A stretch of DNA of 64,000 nt. Origin: Diphasiastrum complanatum (taxonomy: Eukaryota > Streptophyta > Lycopodiopsida > Lycopodiales > Lycopodiaceae). The notes below the pieces were generated by a model. That model made no database searches. It saw only the letters and a program-made list of their open reading frames with translations, and had not been told where the DNA came from. The stretch lies in contig CM055095.1 in NCBI GenBank assembly GCA_029204225.1, forward strand, positions 15,840,049 through 15,904,048, given 5' to 3'. Position numbers and translations under genes: made by a program. This document shows, in pieces, positions 50,937-63,440 of the stretch (the first letter of the stretch is position 1; each line of letters begins with the position of its first letter).

Positions 50937-52372
50937 GTCTGCAGGTTAGCAGTCCTTTGGAAGATTTGGACGGCATGGAAATGTTGCAAGGAGATCCAAA
51001 GAGCAAAAAAAAATGTTTTGCCAAAAAATCTACCAAGGATTGATGAAAATCAAAGATTTGAATGTCATAAATGATTAAGCACAAAAATATAAGTGGATGT
51101 GCTTCCAAAAGAATCTACTTGGAGTCGAATTTTCAGTAGCTAGACAATTCCTAGCTTTCTAGGCAATGCAACACAAAATGAGAGATTTATTTGAACATTT
51201 GAAACCCAATCAAGTTCAAATTTTTATAGCACATAACCAAGTGTTAGTACACTCAATCTACCATAAAATTCATCAAGAAAAATGCTTCAAAACAATGCAA
51301 GATTGCTATCACAAAGCAATGTAGATTGGAAGATAGACATTATCTTGGAATTTTCTCATCGTGAGGGATCTGCTTCCTCCCCCACAAATTCTGAATCTTT
51401 CTAGTCCATATAGCCTTCACTTCTGATCTCAATTATTTTAGCAAGAAATCAGAGGAAGTTCCGTGCTACAGAGTCCTCAGTGAATTGGGAGAGCCAATTG
51501 ATGGAGCTTAGGTCTTAGCTTAACCGTCCCAACTCCCACCCTTATGTTTCACTCTCTTCACTTTGATTCTTTCGTTCGTGTACTGCCTGTTTTGGAGCTT
51601 AGTTTCATTCTGCTTCAGAAAAATGACAAGCGTGTTAGCAATTTGACGTGGGCACAAATAGCTGATGCAGTTGCTTTGAGGATCTATGAGAACATGATAA
51701 CACTGCAAGTTATTGGATTGCATCTTCAATAAAGCGCAAAGACAGGGCAGGTTTTCTTTCTACATGACATGTTTTGGAGGAAACTACAGCCTTGAAGCTG
51801 AAACCCTGAGCAACAAAGGCTCATGAAGAAACAATTGTCCTAAGCAACAAAGCCCTTTGAAGGAACCATGAGCGACCATCATTGAGCTCGTTGTAAAAAT
51901 CATGAGCAACGTAGTTGTTCGACCATTCTGTATTCAATGTAAAATTGTTGGAAAGCAGGGCCCGACAGCCAGAAGTTGGTTCGCGCCGGCGTGAGCTCTG
52001 GCGCTGGGCTCTGCTTGAACGGCTATCAACGACTATTTTGTTCAGCTGGTTTAAGAGCTCACAGTTTCTGCAGCTCATAGTTTGTCACAACTGGTTTAGT
52101 TTGAGTAGGTAATGATAATGCATATTAGAAAAAGACATCATATGAAATTAAATACAAACTATAAGAATAGTTTAGATTCACTTACCATGCTGGCTTGCAA
52201 GCCCGCTTTTTCGCTCTGGCCCCAACCTAGGATTGCCCATTCCATGCATCCTAGCGGCCGCGACATCTCTTTGAATCTTTTACTTATTTGGTTTTCGTTC
52301 ATCGGCTTTCACAGTGTTCCAATCTGCCCTTGAACACTAGGAGGGTTTTGATTGCCCATCTCTATATGCTCG
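50937..52372. other. No gene recognised; isolated frames only
   Basis: A + strand frame at 51,544-51,732 (LTWAQIADAVALRIYENMIT) and a - strand frame at 52,078-51,821 have no recognised family. The stretch 52,190-52,370, read on the - strand, could continue the unknown protein at 52,373-52,831 after a TGA. Confidence 0.4.
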
Positions 52373-52831
52373 TCATACTGTATCACGACGATGTCTAATC
52401 CATAAACTCATATGTTTATAGATTTCCTTCGTCTCGAATTCCTCATCTTGTGGGAATTCGTTACGAAGGCTACCAACAACCTGCCGTTCTAGATCGCCAG
52501 ATTGGTCGGACCATTTCATGAACAATCTGTCGCCAAAATGGCGTTGGCATAAAGAATATAAGCGGTCCATAACTACCCGACCTTTGCGGTTGGCGATTAT
52601 GTTACCTTCAGGATCCACGTCGTAATACAGATTAGTGGATGACTCTTCGATAGGTGCGAGATCCGCGGCCGCTTGTGAGAGACCTGAACCCTCATCTTGA
52701 CAAAGCAAGCTTTGCAATTGTGCTTTTTGCTTGGAAGATAACGATGCATAGAAATTTGAGACATAGCCTCCCGAGCTCTCACCACTGCCAAATCCTAACA
52801 TGTTTTCTACATTCATAAACATACAAAACAT
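52373..52831 (-). CDS. Unknown protein exon, possibly transposon-derived
   Basis: A 152-codon open frame reading GSGESSGGYVSNFYASLSSK, then DVDPEGNIIANRKGRVVMDR, FGDRLFMKWSDQSGDLER and EIYKHMSLWIRHRRDTV. A TTTATGAATGTAG acceptor-like word precedes the likely exon start. The second half loosely resembles the N-terminal accessory region of plant CACTA (Ptta/En/Spm) proteins, but too weakly to assign. The next codon is a TGA, after which the frame continues RAYRDGQSKPS. It lies 1.4 kb upstream of, and in the same orientation as, the methyltransferase-like pseudogene, so they may share an element. Confidence 0.35.
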   Translation of the reverse strand: MFCMFMNVENMLGFGSGESSGGYVSNFYASLSSKQKAQLQSLLCQDEGSGLSQAAADLAPIEESSTNLYYDVDPEGNIIANRKGRVVMDRLYSLCQRHFGDRLFMKWSDQSGDLERQVVGSLRNEFPQDEEFETKEIYKHMSLWIRHRRDTV

Positions 52832-53221
52832 TACAATAAACCCTAAATTGAAATGAAGAAAAAAAGAAAATCAACGACAAAACTTTAATGCATATTGAAA
52901 TGAAGAAAAAAAAATGAAAACCAACGACAAAACTTTAATGCATATTGGAGTTAAATTTTCATACCTATGATAAATAAATAAAAAAGGATAGGAATGCGTT
53001 TATAACCTGCAACTAGATGAAAAAAAATCATGTAAGTGACAACGTATAAGAATTGTACTAACTAATAATCAAAACATGAGAATCATACAATAATCTGTTT
53101 TGTACTTGTGCATATATGCAGTTTACCCCAAAGAGACCTAGATTCAAATGAGTGTCAAGACTTGTGTCACATGCACAAGCAATTAAAAAATAACACTATA
53201 TTACACAAATGAACAATTATT

Positions 53222-53870
<649 letters not shown>

Positions 53871-54037
53871 ATCTAACAATCTATTAACCTAAATTATAAA
53901 TCAACGCAAAATTCAAAACACATACACCTCCTCTCAAACACACATACACACACTATCCTAAATAATTCTAACAATCTATTATAAACCCTATCCTAAATCA
54001 TTCTTCCATACATCGAAATCCGCTTACTCCTCGTTCT

Positions 54038-54887
54038 ATGCCTGTTGCAGTTCCTATCTCCCCATCAAACCCTATTCTTGAAAATAGTGAAACTACTATA
54101 GCTATTCCCTTGACTCCAAACACTCCAGAAGCACCTGTTTCTCTCCCTCCATATGCCTTCATCAAACTTCTTCGGGATGATCAACTCCGTCTATTTGAAT
54201 ACCTTAACAATCATAGAGAACAACTAGCTTCTCATGATTCTCTGCTTCTAGTGGCGCAACCGCATCTTCAGAAGTTGGACACTTCCATTCAAGAACTCAA
54301 GAACGAAGTTGCAGTTATAAAAAGTGAAGCTTCCTCTCAAATCTTTACTTCAACTAAAATCTAGCATCTCGAAAATCAGGTGGAACAGCACCATACGGCT
54401 ATCCACCATACGACTATCCAGTCATGGGCAGATGTGCTTAAAGGTTCGTCTACAGTTCCACCTTCATTTATCTCAGCCACGTTCACTGAGAGTCGTCTGC
54501 AAGAACATAAAGCTCTCAATGTTCGTGTTAGATGTATTTTGAACTCCCAAAATGTTGTCGAAGAAGCTGAAAAGTTTTTGGAAGGAAAGCAAAGGTATGG
54601 AAATTGCCTGACGACCTAAGAAGGACCTAGATACTCTTGTCATCCGATTCACATCAGTGTCTCACCGGCGTGAAGTTTTAGGGAAGAGATTTAAATTGCG
54701 AGATACCAAAATCTACTTGGACGAAGATCTTACCTTCATCCAAGTTCAAGAACATAAGAAGACAAGACAAGAAGCTCTATCAACTGGCAAGCGGCTTATC
54801 TATCGTGATGGTATTATCAGACTTGTCGATCAGAAGCCTACAGTTAATGAGAAGAATTCTGAGATAGAGTCTGAGATAGAGAAATGA
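54038..54887 (+). pseudogene. LINE ORF1p-like protein of repeat E, copy 2
   Basis: ATG at 54,038 opens a proline/serine-rich N-terminus, then a coiled coil (LDTSIQELKNEVAVIKSEAS) to an in-frame TAG at 54,362. The same frame resumes (HLENQVEQHHTAI, SWADVLKGSS) to about 54,619. A frameshift leads to DTLVIRFTSVSHRREVLGKR, KLRDTKIYLDEDLTFIQVQE and a C-terminal KRLIYRDGIIRLVDQ, stop at 54,885. Order and motifs (coiled coil, then VIRF, then a basic-helix block before YLDEDLT) resemble L1-type ORF1 proteins, which coat element RNA. It is more complete than copy 1. Confidence 0.55.
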
Positions 54888-55058
54888 AGAGATGTCCAGT
54901 TGAACATGTAAATGGTCTACACACCATATAATCTTGGCTATATGTATCTCTTCTTAGTTAGTTTTGTTATTTTGCTTTGACGGGACTGATCCGTCCAACT
55001 TTATCTGATGTACTCGTTCGTCTTATACGCCTTTTGGCATGGAAAAGATGTTAATAAA

Positions 55059-55176
<118 letters not shown>

Positions 55177-55526
55177 ACTTAACAATATCTATTCAAACAC
55201 TTAACACTTAACAATACCATCAAACACTATCTATTCAAACACTTAACACTTAACACCTATTCAAACGCTTATCTTTTCTCTCTTCACTCTCTTTTACAAA
55301 AACAAACAAAAAAGACTTTATCTTTCAAAGAAAAAGCAAAACAAAAACATCAAAATCTTTTAAATCTTCAAGCATCAACACCACCCTCAAAGCATCAAAA
55401 GCATGAACTGATCTTCAAGAATCTCAATAATCGCAATAACCGCTCCACAGACGCCTTCAATCCTCCAACCTGCACAAAACAAAGTGAGGAAGAAGGCGCT
55501 GAATCGCGCGAATTTGGAATGAAACA

Positions 55527-55890
55527 GACGTCAGATTCTGACGTCCTTCAAACACGTCAGAATCTGACGTCCGTGTTGGTTCAGGCCCGGACGAGAGATG
55601 CCAGACGCCACCTACAGGTTTTAGGATTGCTGGCATGGACGTCAGAATCTAACGTCCGTCGGATTCTGACGCCCACGTCGGATGACACGTAATTATTTTT
55701 TAAAGAAAAAAATGCCATGCCATATCCACGTCGAGATGTCGGATTTCGATGTGAACTTTAAAAATTGGTTGCCGCCACAATTTTTCGATCACCGGACTTC
55801 GATTTTGGGATTTTTTGCCTGGACGTCGGATTCTGACGTGTCGAATTGCGACAGATTGTAAAATTTCCGAAAATACGTCTGACACCCACG
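55527..55890. repeat. Cluster of GACGTC-type palindromes
   Basis: GACGTCAGATTCTGACGTC (55,527-55,545) and ACGTCAGAATCTGACGT (55,554-55,570) are perfect palindromes around one central base. Variants follow at about 55,638, 55,655, 55,733, 55,822 and 55,885. Copy 1 has the weaker equivalent at about 24,440-24,770. Confidence 0.85.
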
Positions 55891-55921
55891 TCGAAATCCG
55901 CACGATATGTTATTGTGCTAA

Positions 55922-56755
55922 CTTGGGTATGCAAAATTTTGATGTCAAGATGACATAGTGAATAGCAAATCATAGCTCGAATGGTGGGACAAGATCATGA
56001 AAGCTCAAAAACTCGGCATATTTGAAACACCAACGAGTAAATATGTCACTACTAAAATTGACATATACGTATTAGTATCTTGATAGCCCAACTCAATCGA
56101 GAAAATTCAATGAATAGTAGTCATATTTCGTTATGGAGTCCCTTGATAATACTTGACAACTCCACCTTATCATAAAGAGTGTTTCTTTTCTAAGAGGTCC
56201 TAAACTTAGTATGTTATACTCCCGATGATCTACTATGAATCAACAATGTCACACTCTTAAAGATGTTTACTAACTTATCTCAATTGCTAGAATTTAAAAT
56301 GCCTTCTTAAATAAACCTTTTTTTTTGTCCTTTTGCAAATATTGTTATTAGCATTCGCCCATCTTTGGAGTGGTGTGGGGTTTGTGGTGTGGGATTGACC
56401 ACCCAAGTTCAAACCTTGCCCACACATGATGTCCAATAACTAAATGGAATTTGTATTAGCCAAATTTGAGTTTAGTCTCAATTGGCTTGCTATTGTTGTT
56501 GAAGGACAACAACTATTGTTTTCTTGTGATTGCACTAAATAACCAAGTCTTTCCATCTATATAGAAGAATCTTTAAGAGAAACAATTGATGCCTTGATCT
56601 ATTGAAAGAATATGCTTTCATATCTTTAAAAGAGACAAATTTGTGACCTTTTTGGAGTTTGTAATTTGACTATTACAACACTTTTGTATATTTTTGGCTA
56701 GTAATGTTTGATATATGCAAGCATGATCTTGCCATCATCTCAAAATATTGTCCAC
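55922..56755. other. No gene recognised
   Basis: AT-rich DNA with no supported coding, repeat or RNA feature. Confidence 0.6.
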
Positions 56756-57115
56756 ATTTGAAGGAGGGTGGGCTTGGTTGCACCCTCACTCACAATGGAG
56801 AATTCATTGGTGAATTGATGGTGGGCCTGGGCCTCGGTTACACCCCCACTCACAATGGCTAACTCACAAGTCACAATGAAAAATTCGGGGGAATTGATGG
56901 TGGGCCTTGGTTGCACCCTCACTCACAATGGAGAATTCATTGGGGAATTCATGGTGGGGCTTGGTTACACCTGCACTCACAATGGCTCACTCAGCAGTCA
57001 CAATGAAAAATTCATGGGGAATTCATGGTGGGGCTTGGTTGCACCTCACTTACAATGGCTCACTGAGGACTCTCAGGAGTCACAATGGAGAATTCGATCT
57101 AGGATTGGTTGGGCG
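56756..57115. repeat. Tandem repeat with TTGGTTGCACCCTCACTCAC units
   Basis: Five or six copies of a unit of about 60 bp containing GGTGGGCTTGGTT(G/A)CACC, CTCACTCACAATGG and GAATTCATTGGGGAATT. Alternate units differ in their second half (AGTCACAATGAAAAATTC), giving a higher-order period of about 120 bp. Frames on either strand are by-products. The sequence just after it (TTGGCTCCATAGTCTC) resembles 20,505-20,525 beside the CACTA fragment. Confidence 0.85.
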
Positions 57116-57514
57116 GTTTGGCTCCATAGTCTCTCTTATTGTGTTCTCCTATCCTCATCTTAGGGGCAATCCTTTAGGGTCTTTACACTATGTAATTTAT
57201 GACTTGATGGAGGTTTTGATTTTCATTCATTGACATGGTCGTTAATATTAGTTTATAAAACTTAAAAGGATTTTATGTAGGTCGAAACAAATTACATCGT
57301 TGACAAATCAATAGAAAGGCAATAATTTGAAGTTTCAGGGTTCCTTCTTGGAAAGAAGCCTACGTTTTTACTTTCGCAATTTCAAGAGAAAAAGGTGGTT
57401 TCCGGGGAGACATTCGGAATGCGCCCTTCAAATTGCAACGCTGGCCGCCAAAGGCTGAGGCAGGGCCCCCGGCCACCCAAAAAGCCAACACTCAACCGGC
57501 AGTTACAAACTCAT

Positions 57515-57585
57515 GTACATAATAATAATAATACTAGTAATAATTCCAATATTAATAATTCTAGTAATAATAATAATAATACACT
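57515..57585. repeat. (AAT)n trinucleotide repeat, imperfect
   Basis: Mostly AAT/ATA triplets with ACTAGT and CCAATATT interruptions. Confidence 0.9.
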
Positions 57586-57745
57586 CTCACTCATGCTTTT
57601 AATCATTTGCTTATTATTTTGGCCTTCAATTAAATGGCGAATAATTTGCGTATGTTTTAATTAAATTGCATAATTTTGCATTAGTCTTTTTCGACCGAAA
57701 ACTACCCCGGACACGCGTCTCTTAAAACCACGTCTATTTTAATGG

Positions 57746-58010
57746 CACGTGGGCACAGCTCATTCTGAACCGTTAGATATGCGATGCACCATTCAGATCT
57801 CGCCACGTCAGTCCCAGCGACCTTGAATAGCTAGCGATCGCATCTTAGACACGTGGCGAGCATCTAGCGGCGAGTTAAGAATCTGGGCGTCTGAGGCACC
57901 GTCCTGCGGGGCCCGGTCCATGGCACAATACCTCTCACCAGTTGGATTCCTGACACGTGGTAAGATGGCCACATGGACGTTTTGGACCGGCTCGTTGTAT
58001 CGACGTGGCA
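57746..58010 (+). promoter_or_regulatory. G-box/ABRE-rich promoter region
   Basis: Three perfect CACGTG boxes at 57,746-57,751, 57,850-57,855 and 57,954-57,959, plus ACGT-core words CCACGTCA (57,803-57,810) and GACGTGGC (58,002-58,009), all within 265 bp upstream of a pyrimidine-rich leader. G-box/ABRE words bind bZIP and bHLH factors and often mark abscisic acid or light control. Assignment to the phosphatase gene downstream is inferred from position and strand. Confidence 0.6.
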
Positions 58011-58199
58011 GGATCTGACGACCATGGGAGAATCCAATGGTGGAGGCTCTAAGAATGGAGTAAGTGTGCCTAAGATATGTGGGGTCCACCGGCGAGAAAA
58101 GCAACCAGTCTTAAATATCACGTTCAGATTCATGGGATCCCCTCGCGAATCGGGACGTTGTAGGGTGGTTGAAGATTGCTTTGCTTTTCCTTTAAAGCC

Positions 58200-58502
58200 C
58201 CGCCTTCAAATCTCTCCTCGATCTCTTTTCTTTGCTTTTTCTTCGTCTTCTCTCATTTTTCTCCTCCTCCCTCCGTGATCGTGGGTAGTGCGCTCGATCG
58301 ATCGGCGCTGCCTCTAAAGGCTTTCGTCGCCTCTGCTTTTGTTTCTGCTGCTCCGCTTGGGATTTTTCCTCACCTGGGGAGCAAACTTCTTACCGCTCTC
58401 GAGGCCTGATCATATTATAATCTTGTTCATATTGTCTGACTAACTGGCAACTGCTGTATTGGATCGCTTCATCTTAATTTATGGAAATGTATGTAACAAA
58501 CA
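58200..58502 (+). other. Probable 5' UTR exon of the trehalose phosphatase gene
   Basis: A CT-rich stretch (58,205-58,280), typical of plant leaders near the transcription start, ends in a CAG/GTGAGG donor at 58,502-58,503. The matching acceptor TTCCTCAG at about 60,679 precedes the coding ATG by 69 bases, giving a leader intron of about 2.2 kb. That intron holds a degenerate TTAAGATCCATCATGTTAT repeat (58,560-58,760) and no recognised gene. Confidence 0.5.
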
Positions 58503-60747
58503 GGTGAGGAAACGATCAATCAATATACTAGTTGTTTAGCAAGTGATCGTTAAAGAGTTATCGTGTTATAGACCGATTATGATCATTTTGTCATGAATGA
58601 ATTAAGACCCTGCATCATCTTGTCAACCCGTTTATAAGATCCATTATGTTTTGAACGGATTAAGATCCGTTTATATGTTGTTAAGATCCATCACGTCATG
58701 ATTCATGAATTGGTTAAGATCCATCATGTTATAGACCGGTTGAAATCTATCATGTTATGAACTGCTGCTGGCTCACTTGACCTGGGACCTGTCTCAGGCT
58801 GTTTGAATTGGCACGAGTGGCGCGCTTTAGGCAAATCCAAGTCGTGTTGTTTGCAACGTTCGTATAAGTGCATCTGTATCGATATATTCGTACTGTTGAT
58901 TCCGGATATATTTCCGCATGGTCTTTCACGCATCATGATATTCAACACCTTACTTTGAGCTAAAAAATTAATCGCTCAGTCAAGCTGAAATCGAATTCTT
59001 GAAAGACATCCTATTCAAATCTTTAAGACTTATTGATGCGCCCAACTTTTTGCTTTGCCGTGTCTCTCACTAATCGTAAACTATGTAACAACAATTTGTC
59101 AAGGAACAACAAGCTCCATGTTTTGAACGGAAATCGATCTCACTGTAAGTTGATCTTTTGGAGGTTCTTTATCAAATGAAATGGATTGGCTTACCCTCGT
59201 ATTTGAAGTGAATTGTGACCAAGCAAGAGTGAGGAACGACTCACCTAGTTCACATCTGAGATTGTTATGTACAAGTTCGTCGTTTACAATAATGTTTATC
59301 GCGTTCATGTTCTCTAGCTCTATTTAGGTTTCAACTTTGTTTACTCATCTTCTTGGCGATTAAGATCTGTGTGTGTAAAGCAGGATTCGGTTCATCATCA
59401 ACCCAGAATTTGAGGATTAGTTAGATTTCTGTAGTTTGTTCTGAGAGATTCTAAAGCATTGCGTCGATTAAAATTTTTCCAAGACCGTGAACGCTGTTTC
59501 CCGAATGGGTTCTTGTAACAAAACATATCGTTATTAGAGTGAAACAAGGAATGGAATCTAGTTGCAAATGTTCTCAGCGGGACCGAAGGCTTCGAACCAT
59601 ATATATATAAGGTTCGTCGTTGAGCGAGGCTGTTAAGTTAAATACAATATTCGCTTGAGAATCTTTGTGATGAATTCCCAGAGTGAGTTTGATGTTGTTA
59701 TGCTTGATTATCTCCGTCTTTATTAGGTTTGATGGAAGATTATTAACTACGGTATGTTTTCATTAACTATGCGAATAATTGCTTCGTAGAAATCATTAAG
59801 AAAGTTTTTAACATATATGCATCAGCTCAGTTGCTTAGTATCATGACTACTGCTCGTTTGCTGCTTAGACGAGCTACTTGTTCTCAACTGCCTTCATGAC
59901 CAGAGAAACTTGGACCAGAAGTTTAACTGTGAGTTGGTGAAAAGGTGTTATTGTGGGAAATTCAAATTGAGATCTTCGATAGCGATCTAGATCCTAAAAT
60001 GGAGTGATACTTTGGAATATTGGAATCATATTTTGATGAGGCATGTATAGGGGCCTAACTGGTTCTCCGAGCATTTGCCTTGGCTTAGTCATATGCGAAT
60101 CATTCAGAATATGATTGTTGTGGCGCTTGCTCAAAACGGAAATTTAAAGACGCATTTGAGCAAAACGGTTGGTAGGAGTACCATCTATCAGTTTTTTATT
60201 CGTGTCCAGCATAATCCTTTGCGTGGGAAACAATCCTACCTTTTCTTGGTGACTGAAGTACTTACGAGGTTCTTTGTACCTTAGAACATCCCCTGTGCAA
60301 CTGTAAATCAGATCGGCCCCTGTTCAGATTTTCTTCCATCGAAATAGCAATTTGCAGCGTTGGAATTGTTGGGTTGCGGTCATTATATATTTCTGCAATG
60401 TTTATTTGTTGCTTTTTTATCAGCTAGGTGTTACTTTGCAAATGACAATATACCTAATTCTGCATATTATATATACAAAGCGCGATTAATTGAAACATCC
60501 AGTTCAGATCAAAATTATGTAAGTCTTTTCAATTTTACTTCGTTTAGTTTATGAAAAGTCAGATTTTTTGTTCGGATGGCTAGAAAATCAGGCATGTGAA
60601 TGATTTGTTAGGAGCCCACTATGCAAGATTTTCCCTCGACGTTAAGGATTGCATAGTAATCTACATTTTCGTTCCTCAGGTAAATGATGGTGAGCAATTT
60701 TGACTAGATTTTTCTGAAGGACATCAAGGTGTTCCAGTGAAGTCATA

Positions 60748-62821
60748 ATGGTGGGAGAAGGCGGCATGTCTTTAAGGTCGAAGCAAAGAGCAGCACCTTC
60801 AGACGGTTCACATTTACAGTTCTCCCAATATTCAGCCTCAGTAATGGCATCAAGTTCTGCTTTGTATTCATATCGTTCAGAAGTGATTCCATCGACAAGT
60901 CCAGTTGTGTCAGCCTCAATATCTGTGACTAGCTTGAGGAAAACATCACAGCGTGGCGAACATGGGCGCGTAAGTGGTTGGCTTGAGACAATGAAAGCAG
61001 CATCCCCCCCTCGGTCGGCAAGATCAAAAGTTGGAGACTTATTCCGATCAAAGCAACTTTTGGAGGCACAGTATATGGAATGGGCTGTGAGTACATTGTT
61101 TATACTTGTTGATGTTTTGAAATCTTTTTCTTGTTTGGGGATAGTAGTTCTAATATTTGCAGGCTTATCAATTGTTCATTATAACCTCAAATTTTGTGAA
61201 TGTCGTTTTACTAAAATATCAATAAACTTTTTGCTTTAGTTTTTTGACAATTATAATCTGGAATACAAAAGCATTCTATCAGATTTTCTAGTTGTAAATG
61301 ATGGGTCGGTGATGCTGCATAGGGTTTGCAAAATACCATGTCGTTAGGGGGAACATATTCCTGTGCCTTTTGACTTTATGGCTATCGGAAGAAATTCGAA
61401 CATTTTTTGTAAAAATTTGCAGACAAAACATCCGTCGGCACTCGCTATTTTTGACAAGCTGATGGAAGTTGCAAAAGGGAAGCAAATAGTTCTATTTCTT
61501 GACTATGATGGAACTCTAGCACCTATAGTTGAGGATCCTGACGAGGCATACATGTCTGATGCGGTATGGCTTTTTCTGTTTAGACTGATTTTCTGGGCCT
61601 TTTATGTGAATTCAACCTCACGCAAAATAAGATCAGAATTGTGTTGAAGTAGTATGCGTTTGGAGTGCGATTGTAGATGCGAGCTGCAGTTAAGAAAGTT
61701 GCTACACTGATCCCCACAGCTATTATAAGTGGTAGAAGAAGCGATAAGGTGAGCTTCCAACTTTCTTGCAAGTTACTTAACCAATTTTACAAGTTATGGC
61801 TTTATGTCTATTAGTTGACCAATTCCAGTGGATGAGTCTCGTCAGGAGTGCCGTAATGAGCTTCACAAAGTTGTATTTTTGTGAGACCTTTTAAACATCA
61901 ATGTTCGTTTACCAAAGAACTCTTATGTACTTACACAAGATAGATGCAGTTCTTTGAGGTAAGAAAAAAGGCGGTAAGGATAGTATTTTATTGTGCTTCG
62001 ACAAGCCTAGAAATGGCCTAGTGTATCTTTGGTGAGATTTAAGTTCTTTCTACATCTACCTTGCAGGTCTATGAGTTTGTGCAACTACCTGAGCTTTTTT
62101 ATGCAGGAAGTCATGGCATGGACATAGTGGGCCCTGCAGACGGTTTTACTGGGCTTGAAGCTGATGGTTTGAGATCAAGGGATGAGAAGGTGCAGAGCAC
62201 GCTTTTTGTTTATGTAGGCTCAGTTTGTGTTAAGCAACTGATCTGTCTTATTTGCTAACGAAGTGTGGAAAAATGTAAAACTTGAAGCAGTCATGAAGGG
62301 CGTAGCAAAAATTTTCCAGTTGTATTTGGCAAGTGTAAATAAAGGCCACTTAATTATCTGAGACGGCATTTTACTGGTTGCTCATAGGGCTTTTCTTATT
62401 ACTATCTTGTAGTAATAGACGATGAGGCACCGTTCTCCTGTACATATGTTAAATGGCAGCATTATCTTTGATGCAGAGGAAGGAAGCTGTGTGTTATCAG
62501 CCAGCTAGCGAGTTTTTACCTATGATCAATGAGGTGGTTTGTAGTGCTCTGATTCTTTTCTTTAATTTCTTAGGCAGCTTTTAAGGTAATTTAGGAATTC
62601 AGCTAATCAGTCTTCTCGTGGTGGATTCGAGAAATATTGTTTTGTTGTTTATGATGGCTTGAATTACAATAGCAACCTCTTATAATTGCCTCACTTTGCT
62701 ATTATGTTCTTGACATTAGGTTTATAAGGCACTGGAAGAGCATGCAAAGAACATTTTGGGGGCAAAAGTTGAGCACAACAAGTTTTGTGCTACTGTACAT
62801 TTCAGAAGAGTAGAGGAAGAG
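60748..62821 (+). CDS. TPP: Trehalose-6-phosphate phosphatase, N-terminal six coding exons
   Basis: Exons 60,748-61,086, 61,423-61,563, 61,677-61,748, 62,067-62,189, 62,477-62,533 and 62,720-62,821 all join in phase 0. The product dephosphorylates trehalose 6-phosphate to trehalose, a sugar-signalling step in plants. Residues 1-113 form the variable, Ser/Ala-rich plant N-terminus (starting [12 protein letters not shown], ending [10 protein letters not shown]). The HAD-type catalytic core then begins: [20 protein letters not shown] holds the nucleophile aspartate and the acid/base aspartate, followed by [46 protein letters not shown] and [16 protein letters not shown]. The later HAD motifs (the lysine and GDDxTDEDAF) are not in the window. 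The start was chosen as the first ATG after a good leader acceptor. Intron 6 is over 1.1 kb and carries a MITE-like insert. A candidate next exon, 63,971-64,000, would stop after nine codons. Confidence 0.93.
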
Positions 62822-62904
62822 GTAGCATATGGCTTCAAACATATCTCAACAATCATTTACTCTTTGTCTATTTCTGATATTCACTACCTGATACATCGAT
62901 TGCA

Positions 62905-63440
62905 TAGAACCCACGGTTCCCAGAACCGTGGGTCCTGGAAACCGTGGAAGGAACCGTACCACGGTTCCTCTATTTAATTAAATAATTAATTAATTAATTA
63001 GTTAATTATCAAATTCAGAGATTTCACAGATGATTTCATAGATTTCACGGATGATACAGATTTCACATGATGTACAGATGATTTGACAGATGTGAAATCA
63101 TCCGAAATCATCTGAAATCATCACTGATTTGACAGATTTCACAGATTTCACATGATGTACAGATGATTTGACAGATAATACAGATGATTTCACTGATGAT
63201 ACAGATGATTTGAGTCATTTGACAGATGATACAGATGATTGAGAGATTTCACAGATGATTTCACAGATTTCACATATATTTTTGGCCCTTTTTTTGCATA
63301 TTTTTGGGTTATTTTTGGGGGGGGGGAAACTAAAAAAAAATTAATTAATCAATTAATCAGTACGGTTCACCACGGTTCTGGGCAAAAAATTTTAAGACCC
63401 GTACGGTTCACTGTACGGTTCTCAGAACCATTGTGAACCA
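62905..63440. mobile_element. MITE-like element with hairpin ends, in TPP intron 6
   Basis: The left end has a perfect 10-bp stem with a 3-base loop (CCCACGGTTC / CCA / GAACCGTGGG, 62,910-62,932). The right end (63,361-63,439) is built from the same GGTTC/GAACC words, including GGTTCTCAGAACC. The ends are mutually complementary in part. The interior (63,015-63,280) is a dense array of GATTTCACAGATGAT and GATTTGACAGAT words. No coding capacity, and target duplication not resolved. Confidence 0.65.

Noticed and set aside
56855-57233. Overlapping + strand frames of 102 and 108 codons
   Set aside because: Generated by the tandem repeat at 56,756-57,115; Gly/Trp-rich repeats with no domain.
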